DNA of 64,000 nt, from NCBI RefSeq assembly GCF_014696615.1, contig NZ_JACJQJ010000044.1, positions 1 to 64,000 of the forward strand, read 5' to 3'. Positions 48,755 through 59,438 of the stretch are shown here, piece after piece. Below the pieces are notes generated by a model. It saw only the letters and a list, made by a program, of their open reading frames with translations. It was not told the origin of the DNA and searched no databases. The translations under genes were made by a program, and so were the position numbers. Each line of letters starts with the position of its first letter. Position 1 is the stretch's first letter. Source of the DNA: Nostoc linckia FACHB-104 (lineage in GTDB: Bacteria; Cyanobacteriota; Cyanobacteriia; Cyanobacteriales; Nostocaceae).

Positions 48755-49336
48755 ATGCAACGTCAACTATCTTCCATTGCTTTAGCACTCACCACCTTCA
48801 CTTCATTTGCAACATTGACTGTTAGTATCTCTCCAGCTTTGAGTCAGTCTGTTTCTACTAATTCACAACCAGATAAAGTCACTTTTTACTGCCGGGAAAT
48901 ATTTGATAAAGCAAGCGGAGAAAAAATTCCTGCAACAGTTGCTTGGGTTCCCGAACGGAAAGGTCATATCAGTCTAATTGGTTGGAAATCACAAGTTTTT
49001 CCTCGCAATTTCAGTCCTCAAAAAAGGTGTGAATTAGTCACTCAAAAGTTTCAACAGTTTTATGATAATGGTGGCTTAAATTATCTGACTCACGGAATCA
49101 ATAATGGCTATCCAGTAATTTGCAGTATTCCCAATCAAGGCGAAACTTGTAATGGGACAAATCAACTATTTACTATTAGACCTGGTAGTAATCCTACGAT
49201 AGTTTTGCAGAGGCTTATCGATACATTAGTAGGAGGAGGAGGAGATGGAATACTCTATCAAAACTCCGGTCAGCAGGTATATATTGACATGAAAGAGTAT
49301 TTCAAACAAGCTCCTGTGGAAAATATCCCTAGCTAG
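48755..49336 (+). CDS. COP23-domain exported protein
   Basis: 193 aa with a signal peptide (LSSIALALTTFTSFATLTV, cut near ALSQS). The body matches the COP23 pattern: VTFYCREIFDKASGEKIPAT, RGH-type KGHISLIGW, RCELVTQKFQQFYDNGG, YPVICSIPNQGETCNGTN and a final VLQRLIDTL. COP23 proteins are membrane-associated or exported cyanobacterial proteins, often encoded next to trypsin-like proteases, as here on both sides. Biochemical role unknown. Confidence 0.8.
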   Translation: MQRQLSSIALALTTFTSFATLTVSISPALSQSVSTNSQPDKVTFYCREIFDKASGEKIPATVAWVPERKGHISLIGWKSQVFPRNFSPQKRCELVTQKFQQFYDNGGLNYLTHGINNGYPVICSIPNQGETCNGTNQLFTIRPGSNPTIVLQRLIDTLVGGGGDGILYQNSGQQVYIDMKEYFKQAPVENIPS

Positions 49337-49417
49337 TTACCTGATATGTAGAGACGCGATATATCGCGTCTGATTCTCTTTTCAAGTATCCTCAGATTTT
49401 CTTCATAATTCCTCAAC

Positions 49418-52400
49418 ATGAACATGAATAAAAACATCGCTATAATTACCTCAATTTTACTATTCCAGTCTCCTAATTTTGCTATTACACTTACTTCCAA
49501 AGCCCAAATAGTACCTCAAAATTCAAACTGCGAGATTATCCCAGAAAAGGATGCTCTCGCTGGAGAGTTTTCAGAAAAACAATTAGAAACTATCGCTAGT
49601 CGCATTACAGTCAAAGTGATTGGCGATGATAATGGGGGTTCTGGTACGCTACTCGCTAAGAAAGGAAATACATATTTAGTTCTCACTAATTCCCATGTTG
49701 TCAGAGGGGTTAATTCTGTCAAGCTCAAAACGGTTGATGGGAAAACTCATACTGCACAAATTGTCCCTAATACTAAGTTTGAAAAATTTGATTTGGCATT
49801 ATTGCAATTTCAAAGCAATGAAATTTACTGCCCTAGAAATGTTGAAGATGTTGCCAATTTTCTTCCCAAGACTACAATGTCAGTGACTGCTGCGGGATTT
49901 TCTGGGGAGAAGGGAGAAATAGTATTTAGTCATGGCAAAATTCAACAAATTTCTCAACCCCTTAAGGAAGGATATCAAATTGGCTACACCAGTAATATCG
50001 AACAGGGGATGAGTGGTGGTGCAATTATTGACAGTAGCGGGATACTTGTTGGAATTAATGGACGAGGTGCTTATCCAATTTTAAATAGTGGCTATGTTTA
50101 TCAAAATGGTTTGCGTCCCAGTGAGTCAGAAATTCAGGAGATGCGAAAGTTGAGTTGGGGGATTCCGATTTCAACTGTTTTAGCTGAGGTAAATGCAGAT
50201 ATACTTACTGCCTGGTCTCTACCTTTACCTTTACCAGAAACTACAGCTAGCGTTCCAGAACCACAGTTAACTGGATGGTTAGGAGATTTAGAGCAAAAAG
50301 CTAAACAATTTACGGTTAGGATTGATAGTACAAGTAAAGATAATGGTTCTGGAGTAATTATTGCTAAAAATAAAAATGGCAATACCTACACCTACACAGT
50401 ATTAACAGCAGCCCATGTTATTTGTGAAAGGAACAAAGGAGATAATGCAACAAAACCATGCCGTGACGAAAATTATGAAATTGTTACTAATGATGGCAAA
50501 AAATATTCTGTAGATAAAAGCACGATTAAAAGAGAGGAAGGTGTTGATTTAGCGGTTGTGAAGTTTACAGCTACCAATGAAAATTATCAAGTTGCTAGTT
50601 TAGCAGACTACATTCCTGAACCAGATTCTAGTCTTAAATATGAAAATTATATGTTTACTGCTGGTTATCCCAGCATAGGAGATAAGTCACCTTGGCGATT
50701 CACTGTGGGGACAATTGCTGATAAAGATTTAGGATTATTAGTTGTTAGTGCATCAGATTTCTCAACAGTAAATCTTGGTAATTTACAAAAAGCTAATTTA
50801 TTAACTGGTGGATACGAGTTAGTTTATACAAGTATTACTGGTGGAGGAATGAGCGGAGGACCTGTTTTAGACTCGATGGGGCGAGTTATTGGCATTCATG
50901 GACGAGCAGAAGCAGAAAAAGCCTACGATGCTCAAACAGGAGAGTGTGGTAGAAACTTTGGATGTTTAACTCAAATCGGTCCTAGTTTAGGTATTCCTAT
51001 AAGAACTTTTTTGGCTATTAAGACAAGGCTGGGTGTGCAACCGCAAAAATTAGAATATACTCCAGCATTAAGATTGAATGAACAACAAGCCAACTCTATT
51101 AAAAAAATATTACAATTAACCGATGTTGCCAACTCAAATACAACATCTGTGCAATGGTTAGAAAGAGGGAATAAACTTTTACTATTAAAGCGTCATGGAG
51201 AAGCAATTCAAGCCTTTGAACAAGTAATAAAAATCAAACCATCTTTTGTTCATTTAGCTTATCTTGGAAAAGGTTGGACATTAGCAGATCAAGAAAAATA
51301 TCAAGAAGCACAGGTGGTATTTGAGCAAGCTATTCGTTATAAACCTGATTTCGCTACTGCTTGGAAATTTCAAAGTTATGTGTATATCGGTTTAAAACAA
51401 TGGGATAAAGCATTAGTAGCAATAGAAAAAACAATTCAACTTCAACCCAATAATCCAAGTATTCATCTTTTTAAAGGGATAGTACTACTAAATTTACAAA
51501 AGTATGCAGAAGCAAGCACAGTGATCGGCGAGGTTATAAAATCTCATCCTAGTGCATTAGCTTACCGTACTCTTGCAGAATTATACAAAGCACAGAATAA
51601 ACCAGATTTAGCTCTGGCTAATTATAACAAAGCTATTGAAATTAATCCTAAATCAGTAGATGCTTACACTTTACGTGGGTCATTTTACGCTTCACAACAA
51701 AAATTAGATTTAGCTCTGGCTGATTTTAAAACAGCCATTGAACTCAATCCTAAATCAGTAGATGCTTATGCTTATCGTGGACTTTCTTACTTCTTCCAAC
51801 AGAAATGGGATTTAGCTCTACCTGAAATTAACAAGTATATTGAATTCAATCCTACATTTGTTGAGGTATATATTGTTAGAGCGCAATTGTACACCAATCA
51901 GCAAAAATTAGATTTGGCTTTAGCTGATTATAATAAAATTATTGAACTTAATCCCAAATATGCTGCTATATATGGAAAACGAGGATTTTTATATGGACAG
52001 CAGCAAAAAGTGGATTTAGCTCTGGCTGATTTTAAAACAGCCATTGAACTCAATCCTAAATCAGTAAATGCTTATGTTTATCGTGGACTTTCTTACTTAT
52101 TACAACAGAAATGGGATTTAGCTCTACCTGAAATTAACAAATATATTGAATTCAATCCTACATTTGTTGATGCTTATTTTATTAGAGCGGGATTATACAC
52201 CAATCAGCAAAGATTAGATTTGGCTCTGGCTGATTATAATACAATTATTAAACTTAATCCCAAGGAGGCTACTTATTACAACAATCGAGGTCTTTTTTAC
52301 AAAGACCAGAAAAAATGGGATTTAGCACTAACTGATTACAACAAAGCTATTGATATTAATCCTCAGTATGCTAATGCTTACAACAATCGGGGTGTTGTTT

Positions 52401-53242
52401 ACGAAAACCAGAAAAAATGGGATTTAGCATTAGCTGATTACAATAAAGCTATTAATATTAATCCTCAGTATGCTAATGCTTTGTTCAATCGGGGTGTTTT
52501 TTACTATGAGCAGAAGCAATGGGAATTAGCACTGGCTGATTTCACCAAAGCTATTATGATTAATCCCCAGGATGCTCAAGCCTACTACTATCGGGGTAAT
52601 CTTTACTACGAGCAGAAAAAATGGGATTTAGCTGAAGCTGATTTCACCAAAGCTATTACAATTAATCCCCAGAATGCTGAAGCATACTATGATCGGGGTG
52701 TTTTTTACCAACGGCAAAAGAAATGGGATTTAGCACTAGCTGATTATAACAAAGCTATTATAATTAATCCCAAGGATGCTACTTATTACAACCGAAGAGG
52801 TCTTCTTTACGAACAGCAGGATAAATTAGATTTAGCTGAAGCTGATTTAACCAAAGCCATTGCAATTAATCCTCATGATGCTACTTATTACAATAAAAGG
52901 GGTCTTATTTACAAAGCGCAGAAGAAATGGGATTTAGCAATAACTGATTACAACAAAGCTATTAATATTAATCCTCAGTATTCTAATGCTTACAATAATC
53001 GAGGTAATATTTACTACAATCAAAAGAAATGGGATTTAGCACTAACTGATTACAATAAAGCTATCAATATCAATCCTCAGTATGCTAATGCTTTGTTCAA
53101 TCGAGGTTCTTTTTACTCTGAAAAGGGCGAAAAACAAAAAGCTATTCAAGATTTGCGGCAAGCAGCCCAACTTTTCAAAGCTCAAGAAGATACTGCTGGT
53201 TATGAGCAAGCAATGAATCTCTTAAAAGAATTGCAAAAATAA
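49418..53242 (+). CDS. Double trypsin-like protease with long TPR array
   Basis: 1274 aa, signal peptide at the start. Protease 1: H93 (LTNSHVV), D125 (FDLALL), S199 (GMSGGA). Protease 2: H333 (LTAAHV), D377 (VDLAVV), S479 (GMSGGP). Both triads look complete. From ~565 to the end there are about 18 TPR-like units of 34 residues (for example WDLALADYNKAININPQYAN). The same architecture recurs in the 61859 gene. A 3-TPR block is nearly duplicated at DNA level. A likely role is protein cleavage in the periplasm guided by the TPR scaffold; targets unknown. Confidence 0.85.
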   Translation: MNMNKNIAIITSILLFQSPNFAITLTSKAQIVPQNSNCEIIPEKDALAGEFSEKQLETIASRITVKVIGDDNGGSGTLLAKKGNTYLVLTNSHVVRGVNSVKLKTVDGKTHTAQIVPNTKFEKFDLALLQFQSNEIYCPRNVEDVANFLPKTTMSVTAAGFSGEKGEIVFSHGKIQQISQPLKEGYQIGYTSNIEQGMSGGAIIDSSGILVGINGRGAYPILNSGYVYQNGLRPSESEIQEMRKLSWGIPISTVLAEVNADILTAWSLPLPLPETTASVPEPQLTGWLGDLEQKAKQFTVRIDSTSKDNGSGVIIAKNKNGNTYTYTVLTAAHVICERNKGDNATKPCRDENYEIVTNDGKKYSVDKSTIKREEGVDLAVVKFTATNENYQVASLADYIPEPDSSLKYENYMFTAGYPSIGDKSPWRFTVGTIADKDLGLLVVSASDFSTVNLGNLQKANLLTGGYELVYTSITGGGMSGGPVLDSMGRVIGIHGRAEAEKAYDAQTGECGRNFGCLTQIGPSLGIPIRTFLAIKTRLGVQPQKLEYTPALRLNEQQANSIKKILQLTDVANSNTTSVQWLERGNKLLLLKRHGEAIQAFEQVIKIKPSFVHLAYLGKGWTLADQEKYQEAQVVFEQAIRYKPDFATAWKFQSYVYIGLKQWDKALVAIEKTIQLQPNNPSIHLFKGIVLLNLQKYAEASTVIGEVIKSHPSALAYRTLAELYKAQNKPDLALANYNKAIEINPKSVDAYTLRGSFYASQQKLDLALADFKTAIELNPKSVDAYAYRGLSYFFQQKWDLALPEINKYIEFNPTFVEVYIVRAQLYTNQQKLDLALADYNKIIELNPKYAAIYGKRGFLYGQQQKVDLALADFKTAIELNPKSVNAYVYRGLSYLLQQKWDLALPEINKYIEFNPTFVDAYFIRAGLYTNQQRLDLALADYNTIIKLNPKEATYYNNRGLFYKDQKKWDLALTDYNKAIDINPQYANAYNNRGVVYENQKKWDLALADYNKAININPQYANALFNRGVFYYEQKQWELALADFTKAIMINPQDAQAYYYRGNLYYEQKKWDLAEADFTKAITINPQNAEAYYDRGVFYQRQKKWDLALADYNKAIIINPKDATYYNRRGLLYEQQDKLDLAEADLTKAIAINPHDATYYNKRGLIYKAQKKWDLAITDYNKAININPQYSNAYNNRGNIYYNQKKWDLALTDYNKAININPQYANALFNRGSFYSEKGEKQKAIQDLRQAAQLFKAQEDTAGYEQAMNLLKELQK
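51600..53140 (+). repeat. 102-bp coding repeats (TPR array)
   Basis: Units of 102 bp (34 codons) recur through this stretch. A block at 51712-51865 is almost repeated at 52018-52171, exactly 306 bp (three units) later, pointing to recent internal duplication. Confidence 0.75.
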
Positions 53243-53288
53243 AAATTTGGGATTGGTGTAAACATTTCCTACATCCAATCCCATTTAC

Positions 53289-54209
53289 CTATTTACCTTC
53301 TCCCTTTATCACCGCAATCGTCCTCTGCACTTCTTGATATCTACCCTCATTTTTCCTCTCCTGATAAATCCTCCCAGCTTCCTCCAACTTCTGGAGAGCA
53401 GTTTGCACATCACCCTTATTCAAAACTTGAAAAGCTTCATCAATTAAATCTTCAGGTGATTTTTTGTTAGGAGAATCTGTTGAGGAACCTATGGGATTTC
53501 TGTCTGACGAAGTCTTTACCTCAAAAATCTGCGGATTCACAGATTTTTTAGCAATATTTATTTCCTCAACAGCCTGCAAAATCTTAGCTGCTGTCTCATA
53601 TTTATTTTCCTTCAAATAAACCGGAATTTTTGAATAATAAAGATTTACCGCTATTTCCAAATCTTGTAATTTATTCTCCCCATTTTCTTGAAGCAACCCC
53701 CTTTGATGATAAGCTGCTGTATATTGGGGATTAAGTTGAATTGCTTTGGTAAAATCAGTAATTGCTTTACCCTTACTTTCTTGAACCTTATTTTGAACCG
53801 AAACCGCACAGATAATTCGATAAGTGTCAATTCTTTCACAACCCTTTACTGTTCCATCAGCATTTAATGGCTGATTTTCAGGATATTTAGCATAAATTAA
53901 ACCGCGACGATAATAAGCTTCAGCATACCGAGGTTCAATATTAATAGCTTTTGTAAAAGCTGCCAACGCTTCTTGATAATTTCCTTCATTAACTTTAATT
54001 ATTCCTTTATCAAACCAATCCTTTGCCTTGGTTTGTACTTCCTGAACCGCTACGGGAGAAGCTTTAACACTTGGAACATTTACAATAAAATTGCTAAGAG
54101 CAGCCAAACTTAAGCAAGTAAAAACTAACTTCAATCGTGACATATTTTTTAAGTAGTAAAAGTATATTTTTAGCTCAAATATATTAGTAATTATACTAGA
54201 GTCATTCAT
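53289..54209 (-). CDS. Exported TPR protein
   Basis: 306 aa. A hydrophobic signal segment (LKLVFTCLSLAALSNFIV) precedes TPRs: DKGIIKVNEGNYQEALAAF-TKAINIEPRYAEAY and ITDFTKAIQLNPQYTAAYHQ. The C-terminal part has another helical pair (LIDEAFQVLNKGDVQTALQK). Met22 (MSRLK) is the better start for the signal peptide. It is convergent with the double-protease gene and shares its TPR style, so it may be part of the same scaffold system. Confidence 0.75.
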   Translation of the reverse strand: MNDSSIITNIFELKIYFYYLKNMSRLKLVFTCLSLAALSNFIVNVPSVKASPVAVQEVQTKAKDWFDKGIIKVNEGNYQEALAAFTKAINIEPRYAEAYYRRGLIYAKYPENQPLNADGTVKGCERIDTYRIICAVSVQNKVQESKGKAITDFTKAIQLNPQYTAAYHQRGLLQENGENKLQDLEIAVNLYYSKIPVYLKENKYETAAKILQAVEEINIAKKSVNPQIFEVKTSSDRNPIGSSTDSPNKKSPEDLIDEAFQVLNKGDVQTALQKLEEAGRIYQERKNEGRYQEVQRTIAVIKGEGK

Positions 54210-54310
54210 TAGTTACGCAACTTGTATATTATCTTAAGTTCGTAGTAAGGACTAAAGTCCTTATTTTGAGTAGTGAGGACTGAAGTTATCACTACAAATA
54301 AAAAATAAAT

Positions 54311-57300
54311 TTAACGATACATACTATCACAAATCCTTCTTTCATCCTCATTAAGATTAGAATTATTAGCTAAGTAATCATACAACCAATTACAACTAAG
54401 CTGTTGTAAATTATCAATATCCAAACTCCATAAAATTATATTATTTTTCATATTCACCGAAGTAAACATCTTTCCATCAGGGCTAAAACTAACATCTTTT
54501 ATTGGAGTTTCCCCCGCTTGCAAACTATTAATCAATTTCCCATCTAAACCCCAGAAATTGATATTACCACCACTGGATGAAATCAGAATTTGACTATCTG
54601 GACTAAAACCAACGCTGTAAACATTATCTCTATGGGGTATATTTCTTAATAACTTCCCAGACATATCCCAAAGCTTCACTGTTCTATCATTACCAGCAGT
54701 CGCTATCATTTTCCCATCTGGACTAAAATTAACAGATGCAATATTTTCAGTATGTCCTGATAATGTTGATAATAATTTACCATCCAGATTCCAGATTTTA
54801 ACTGCTTTATCAACAGCAGCTACTACAGTTTTCCCATCTGGACTAAAGTTAATACTGGTCATAATTTGATTATCAACTTGCCAATTGTGCAACACATTAC
54901 CTGACAAATCCCACAATTTAACTTGTTTATCAATCCCCCCAAGACTAACTAGAGATTTACCATCTGGACTAAAACTAATATCCTTGATATGAGCAAAGAC
55001 AGGGCTACTATTATTACTCTCATGTCCCTGCCAACTTTTGATTAATTTACCTTCTAAATTCCAAAGTTTAATTTGATTGTCATTTCCGACAGAAACAATT
55101 ACTTTTCCATCTGGACTAAAATGCACCTTAATAATTTCTTTTTCATGTGCTTTAAAACTTCTGATTAAACCTCCATCTTTTTGTCGCAAAGTAATGATAC
55201 CTTGTTGATTTCCCATCACGATAATTTTGCTGTCGGGACTGACACTAACACTGTTTCCCTCAAAACTCGGTAAAATTCCATCCAAACGCCACAGTTTGAC
55301 AGCCTTATCAGCACTTGCAGTGGCTAAAGTTTGTCCATCTGGACTAAAACTCACTTCCGATGCTTTACCCCCATGTCCTTTAAAAGTATAAATTTCTTGT
55401 CTTCCTTGAGTACTCCAAACTCTGACTGTATCATCAGCACCAGCAGAAGCTAATAATTTACCATCCCGACTAAAGCGCACATCTAAAACTTCATTTGTAT
55501 GACCTTTAAGCTCATATACTTGACCTAAATTATTTAAACTTAAACTATAATTACTTAAACTAATAGTGTTATCTTTACTTGCAGAAGCTAATAATTTCCC
55601 ATCTGAGCTAAATGCAACACTCAAAACCTCATCTCTATGACTTTTTAGAGTTTTTAACACTTCTCCTTCTAGATTCCAAAGTTTAACTGTCTTGTCAGCA
55701 GAAGCAGTGGCTAAAGTTTTACCATCTGGACTAAAATTCAAGCTCCATATTTTGGCATTATGTGCCTGAATTTCTTTAAGTTCTTCACCCTTTAATGTTT
55801 GTAGTTTAACTTGACCACTTTGATATCCAGTAGCAAGAATCTGGTTATTAGGGCTTAACGCAAATGACCTTATTATTTTAGTATCAGTTTCAGTATCTGT
55901 AACGGTTAAAAAAGGATGTTCCTCAAATAAATTGCTTTGAGAATTATATCTCCAGAAAGTAATAGTATTATCAAAGCTGGCAGCAATGAGATACTTTCCA
56001 TCACTACTAAAAGTAACACTGAAAACTCCTTGCTTATGTCCTGTTAATGTTTGTACTAACTTTCCATCTCGTTGCCAAATTTTAATTTTACCATCTTGGC
56101 TTGCTGAGGCTAAAAGCTGACCATTTGGGCTATAATTAACGCTAGTAACTGTACCTTTATGTCCTTTTAGTCCTTCTAGCTTATTATATTCTCTAATTTG
56201 ATTCAAACTTTCCAGTAGAGAAGTTAGTACCCCTATTTTAGTTTTAGTGTCTAAAGTATCTAATTTATCCAGAGATTGACTATTTTTTAGTATCGAAGTT
56301 AATCCTTCAAGATCATTCCCTGATTTGATGAGAACTTTAGCCGAAATACTCAAAGTCTTTAGTTCATTAATTTGTGCTTGCTTACGTTGATATTCAGCCT
56401 GTCGCCATTGAAATAAGGCTAACCCCGCTAATAGTAAAGCTGTGACTAAACCACCAGTTAACCAGATAAAAATACGCTTTCGTGCAGCATTTTTTACTTC
56501 TTCTTCTTTCTCCCGTAACTCCAAACTTAAATTAATAAAATTTTGTTCATCATCGCTAATTTGATGATTGCGTTTTAGTAACCAATCTTCCGCATCAATT
56601 AAAGGCTTTCCTCTTAACAATCCTCCAACATCATTATCGCTATTTTCCCACTGTTTAATTATTACCCGTAATTGCTCTTGCCAGATGCGAAAATCTCCAT
56701 CAATTCTCATCCATTGTCCGAACCTGCGCCAATTTTTAATTAACGCTTCGTGGATAATTTCCACAGTTTCAATTCCCGTAATTTGATTATAATTTGTCAC
56801 TACCAACCGCGCATTTGCTAACCGAGTAACTAAATCCCAATTTTCGTCTTTTACTTCCCCACGAGTTGCCAAACGACGAATATCTGTACTTGCTTCTCTC
56901 GGTTGTACTAACTGAATAAATATTTCTTGTACCCTGTCTTTATCTGTTGTATTTAATTGAGCATAAATTTCTTCCGCATGGTTTGCTAATGCAGTTTCCA
57001 CACCACCAATTTCTGTATATGCTTGATGAGTTAAATATCCCTGATATTGTTTTTGCCACAACTGAGTTAAAGTAAATTCCAGCAGAGGTAAATGATTGGG
57101 AGATTGTAAAACAGCATTAACTAAACGTTGAGTTAACCCTTCTTCTAGCTGCATATGATAAATTGCCGCAGGTTGTGTTATTACTGCTTCTAATTCTTGG
57201 GCATTCATCGCACCTAAATTGATATGAGCATCTTGCAATGCATCCGCTAATCGACGGTAGGATAAAGCCTCTCCATAAAAGTCTGCTCGTAGAGTTAAAA

Positions 57301-59011
57301 TTAAAGTAAAACTGGGAGCTTTATCAACTGCATTTAGAAGATTATCTAAAAATATTTGCCTTTCTTCAGTATGATGATAAAGAGTATAAAGTTCTTCAAA
57401 TTGGTCAGCAATGAGAACTAAATGGGTTCTAGGCGCATCTTGAATAAATGTTTCAATAGCATTAAATAACCCTAAATCACTCGCTTTTATATCTACTTCT
57501 AATTCTAATTCCGCTAATTTTTGTTGATGAGAATCTTCAAACTCAATTTCCCCATCTCCTGTTTCCATAGGAGAATTAGGTAAATTTATCACCTCTGTTT
57601 CTGTGGTTAAATCGTTTCCAGAAGGATTAACCTTGGTTAATATGGAACCAAACGCGATCGCTAAAGACTCAAATGGATTATTTCCCGGACGGAAAGATAT
57701 AATCTGCCAATCCCTATTTCTATCTTGTTTTAATTGCGGAATCAGCCCTGCAAACACAACCGAAGACTTACCACTACCAGAAGCACCAACAACCGCAATC
57801 AAAGGTTTTTGCTTCACCGCATTAACTAACTGGTATGTGATAGCTTCCCGTCCAAAAAAGTAAGGTGCATCCTCCTCTCGGAACGCAGCTAAACCACGAT
57901 AGGGACAATTCGCAATTGCCCCCAAACTCTGCCAAGTAGGAGGTGTTTCTAATAGATTTTGGACAATCACAGGTAGCCAACTAGCACAGGGATAATCTTT
58001 CTCGAACCCCTGTAATTTTTTACGAGCAATATTTACCGATTGATAGAGGGATTTTCCTCCAGTAAACTCTTGAAAAAGGTATTTCAAAAACTGATTTGCT
58101 ACCTTATCCGGTACAGGTTCCCGCATCACAATTATTTGCGGAATATACAAACTTTCTAACTCGCTGGCAATTCCTAAACCATCGCAAGAATTAAAAAAAG
58201 CTAACTGTAAACCCTGCCTAACTGCCGTTTTTAACCCCTCCCGCAAATCCTGCATTGTTAAACTATCATTGCGGTTGAGAAATATCCTTCCTTGGCTTTC
58301 CTCCGTTCGACTATGCCCAGAAAAAAAGAGAATATCCCAGCCTCTTTCATCCCAAAGATACTCATTCAATTCTGACGGTGAAGGTTCAACTAAAACAACT
58401 AACTCTGCATTTTTACAGTATTGCTTTAACAATTTCTCATCATCAGCAACATTAATCCCATCACTATTCCCCAAAATAATCAAAATTCTCATATTGGGGC
58501 GATATTTTCGGGTAAAACGTTGAGATGTATTAGAACTTAAGGCTATCTCTGCATAAGGATAATGCTCAAATAAATCCCATAAATGCCAAGGAAGCTTCCG
58601 TAATTGATTATCGGTAGTGCGAATAATAAACCGCACCTCATCATCAGGAGACAAATGGATTAAACATTGCTCCTTAATCAAACGAAATGAGTCAGCTTGC
58701 AACCAACTAAGAAAATTCTGCTTGATAGTATCAGCTAATTGCTCACATTCATCCTTAAGAGATTTAAACCTAACATTAGAAATCTGCTCTTTTTTCGGTT
58801 TAATCCGGTGTCCATCCAAGCTGCGATAACTTCTGCACCAGCGTTGATATATCTCAGGTAGGGTAGGGATAGGAGGTAATCTTAATTGGTTGTCACTCAG
58901 TTCAACAAAAGGAGGCAAACCATCCTCACCGATTTCCAAACTAACACGAACCCCCTCACCCAACTGACCATCCAGCTTGAGGACAACCAACTTTTTCATC
59001 GTCGTCACCAC
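54311..59011 (-). CDS. CHAT protease-nSTAND ATPase-WD40 protein
   Basis: 1566 aa. Residues ~130-350 are a CHAT (caspase-like) domain with H233 (FFSGHS) and C276 (FFNSCDG). NCPYRGLAAFREEDAPYFFG (368-387) opens an nSTAND1 ATPase with Walker A GASGSGKSS (409-417) and LIADQFEEL as Walker B. A predicted membrane helix (LTGGLVTALLLAGLALF) lies near 850. From ~930 to ~1540 there are about 14 WD40 repeats (VNFSPDGKMIATAG-type). Known relatives are signalling switches in which the WD40 sensor triggers oligomerisation and protease activation. Here trypsin-like protease genes lie on both sides. The trigger is unknown. Confidence 0.88.
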   Translation of the reverse strand: MVTTMKKLVVLKLDGQLGEGVRVSLEIGEDGLPPFVELSDNQLRLPPIPTLPEIYQRWCRSYRSLDGHRIKPKKEQISNVRFKSLKDECEQLADTIKQNFLSWLQADSFRLIKEQCLIHLSPDDEVRFIIRTTDNQLRKLPWHLWDLFEHYPYAEIALSSNTSQRFTRKYRPNMRILIILGNSDGINVADDEKLLKQYCKNAELVVLVEPSPSELNEYLWDERGWDILFFSGHSRTEESQGRIFLNRNDSLTMQDLREGLKTAVRQGLQLAFFNSCDGLGIASELESLYIPQIIVMREPVPDKVANQFLKYLFQEFTGGKSLYQSVNIARKKLQGFEKDYPCASWLPVIVQNLLETPPTWQSLGAIANCPYRGLAAFREEDAPYFFGREAITYQLVNAVKQKPLIAVVGASGSGKSSVVFAGLIPQLKQDRNRDWQIISFRPGNNPFESLAIAFGSILTKVNPSGNDLTTETEVINLPNSPMETGDGEIEFEDSHQQKLAELELEVDIKASDLGLFNAIETFIQDAPRTHLVLIADQFEELYTLYHHTEERQIFLDNLLNAVDKAPSFTLILTLRADFYGEALSYRRLADALQDAHINLGAMNAQELEAVITQPAAIYHMQLEEGLTQRLVNAVLQSPNHLPLLEFTLTQLWQKQYQGYLTHQAYTEIGGVETALANHAEEIYAQLNTTDKDRVQEIFIQLVQPREASTDIRRLATRGEVKDENWDLVTRLANARLVVTNYNQITGIETVEIIHEALIKNWRRFGQWMRIDGDFRIWQEQLRVIIKQWENSDNDVGGLLRGKPLIDAEDWLLKRNHQISDDEQNFINLSLELREKEEEVKNAARKRIFIWLTGGLVTALLLAGLALFQWRQAEYQRKQAQINELKTLSISAKVLIKSGNDLEGLTSILKNSQSLDKLDTLDTKTKIGVLTSLLESLNQIREYNKLEGLKGHKGTVTSVNYSPNGQLLASASQDGKIKIWQRDGKLVQTLTGHKQGVFSVTFSSDGKYLIAASFDNTITFWRYNSQSNLFEEHPFLTVTDTETDTKIIRSFALSPNNQILATGYQSGQVKLQTLKGEELKEIQAHNAKIWSLNFSPDGKTLATASADKTVKLWNLEGEVLKTLKSHRDEVLSVAFSSDGKLLASASKDNTISLSNYSLSLNNLGQVYELKGHTNEVLDVRFSRDGKLLASAGADDTVRVWSTQGRQEIYTFKGHGGKASEVSFSPDGQTLATASADKAVKLWRLDGILPSFEGNSVSVSPDSKIIVMGNQQGIITLRQKDGGLIRSFKAHEKEIIKVHFSPDGKVIVSVGNDNQIKLWNLEGKLIKSWQGHESNNSSPVFAHIKDISFSPDGKSLVSLGGIDKQVKLWDLSGNVLHNWQVDNQIMTSINFSPDGKTVVAAVDKAVKIWNLDGKLLSTLSGHTENIASVNFSPDGKMIATAGNDRTVKLWDMSGKLLRNIPHRDNVYSVGFSPDSQILISSSGGNINFWGLDGKLINSLQAGETPIKDVSFSPDGKMFTSVNMKNNIILWSLDIDNLQQLSCNWLYDYLANNSNLNEDERRICDSMYR

Positions 59012-59105
59012 TCCTACCCGGAAAAATACTTACACTTAGACTGCGGCTCACTTGCTAGTATTTTACGCAAATTCATGAATTTGTTACATAAATTTACTAA
59101 AAATC

Positions 59106-59310
59106 CTATTCCATATAAACAGCAATTTCTCCCCCATTATCCGATTCCCCAACACATCCCATACCAGTAGCAGTGAAATCGCAACGCATAGATGTATTCC
59201 AACGTGCAATAACCGAATTACCTTCCTGTAAAGCTATTTGTCTGACTCGAAATTCCTCCCCATTGGCAATATTAGTCAGTTGGTAAGGAGAAAGCATGAG
59301 GATCATACAA
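59106..59310 (-). pseudogene. Small secreted protein, 3' half (split by IS4 element)
   Basis: Encodes ILMLSPYQLTNIANGEEFRV and SMRCDFTATGMGCVGESDNG to the stop at 59106. It joins in frame with the 61408-61641 fragment after removing the element and one 10-bp target copy. Confidence 0.8.
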
Positions 59311-59338
59311 CTGACTTTTCACGGGATGTGGAAAAGGG

Positions 59339-59371
59339 AATTGGTTCGCGATAGCTTGTCGCGAACCAATT
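59339..59371. repeat. Palindrome GGTTCGCGA-N7-TCGCGAACC, copy 1 (before transposase)
   Basis: Arms extend to 13 bp (AATTGGTTCGCGA and complement) around TAGCTTG, 62-68 bases upstream of the transposase start. Confidence 0.85.
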
Positions 59372-59438
59372 CTTTGAACTTAAGACGATTTGCGTCCTCT
59401 AATATAAGGTGCTTGTAGTGTAGTATTTTGGGGTGCAA

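Noticed and set aside
51600-53140. Regularly spaced direct repeats, CRISPR-like at first sight
   Set aside because: Period is 102 bp, in frame, and translates to TPR units; no constant repeats with variable spacers.
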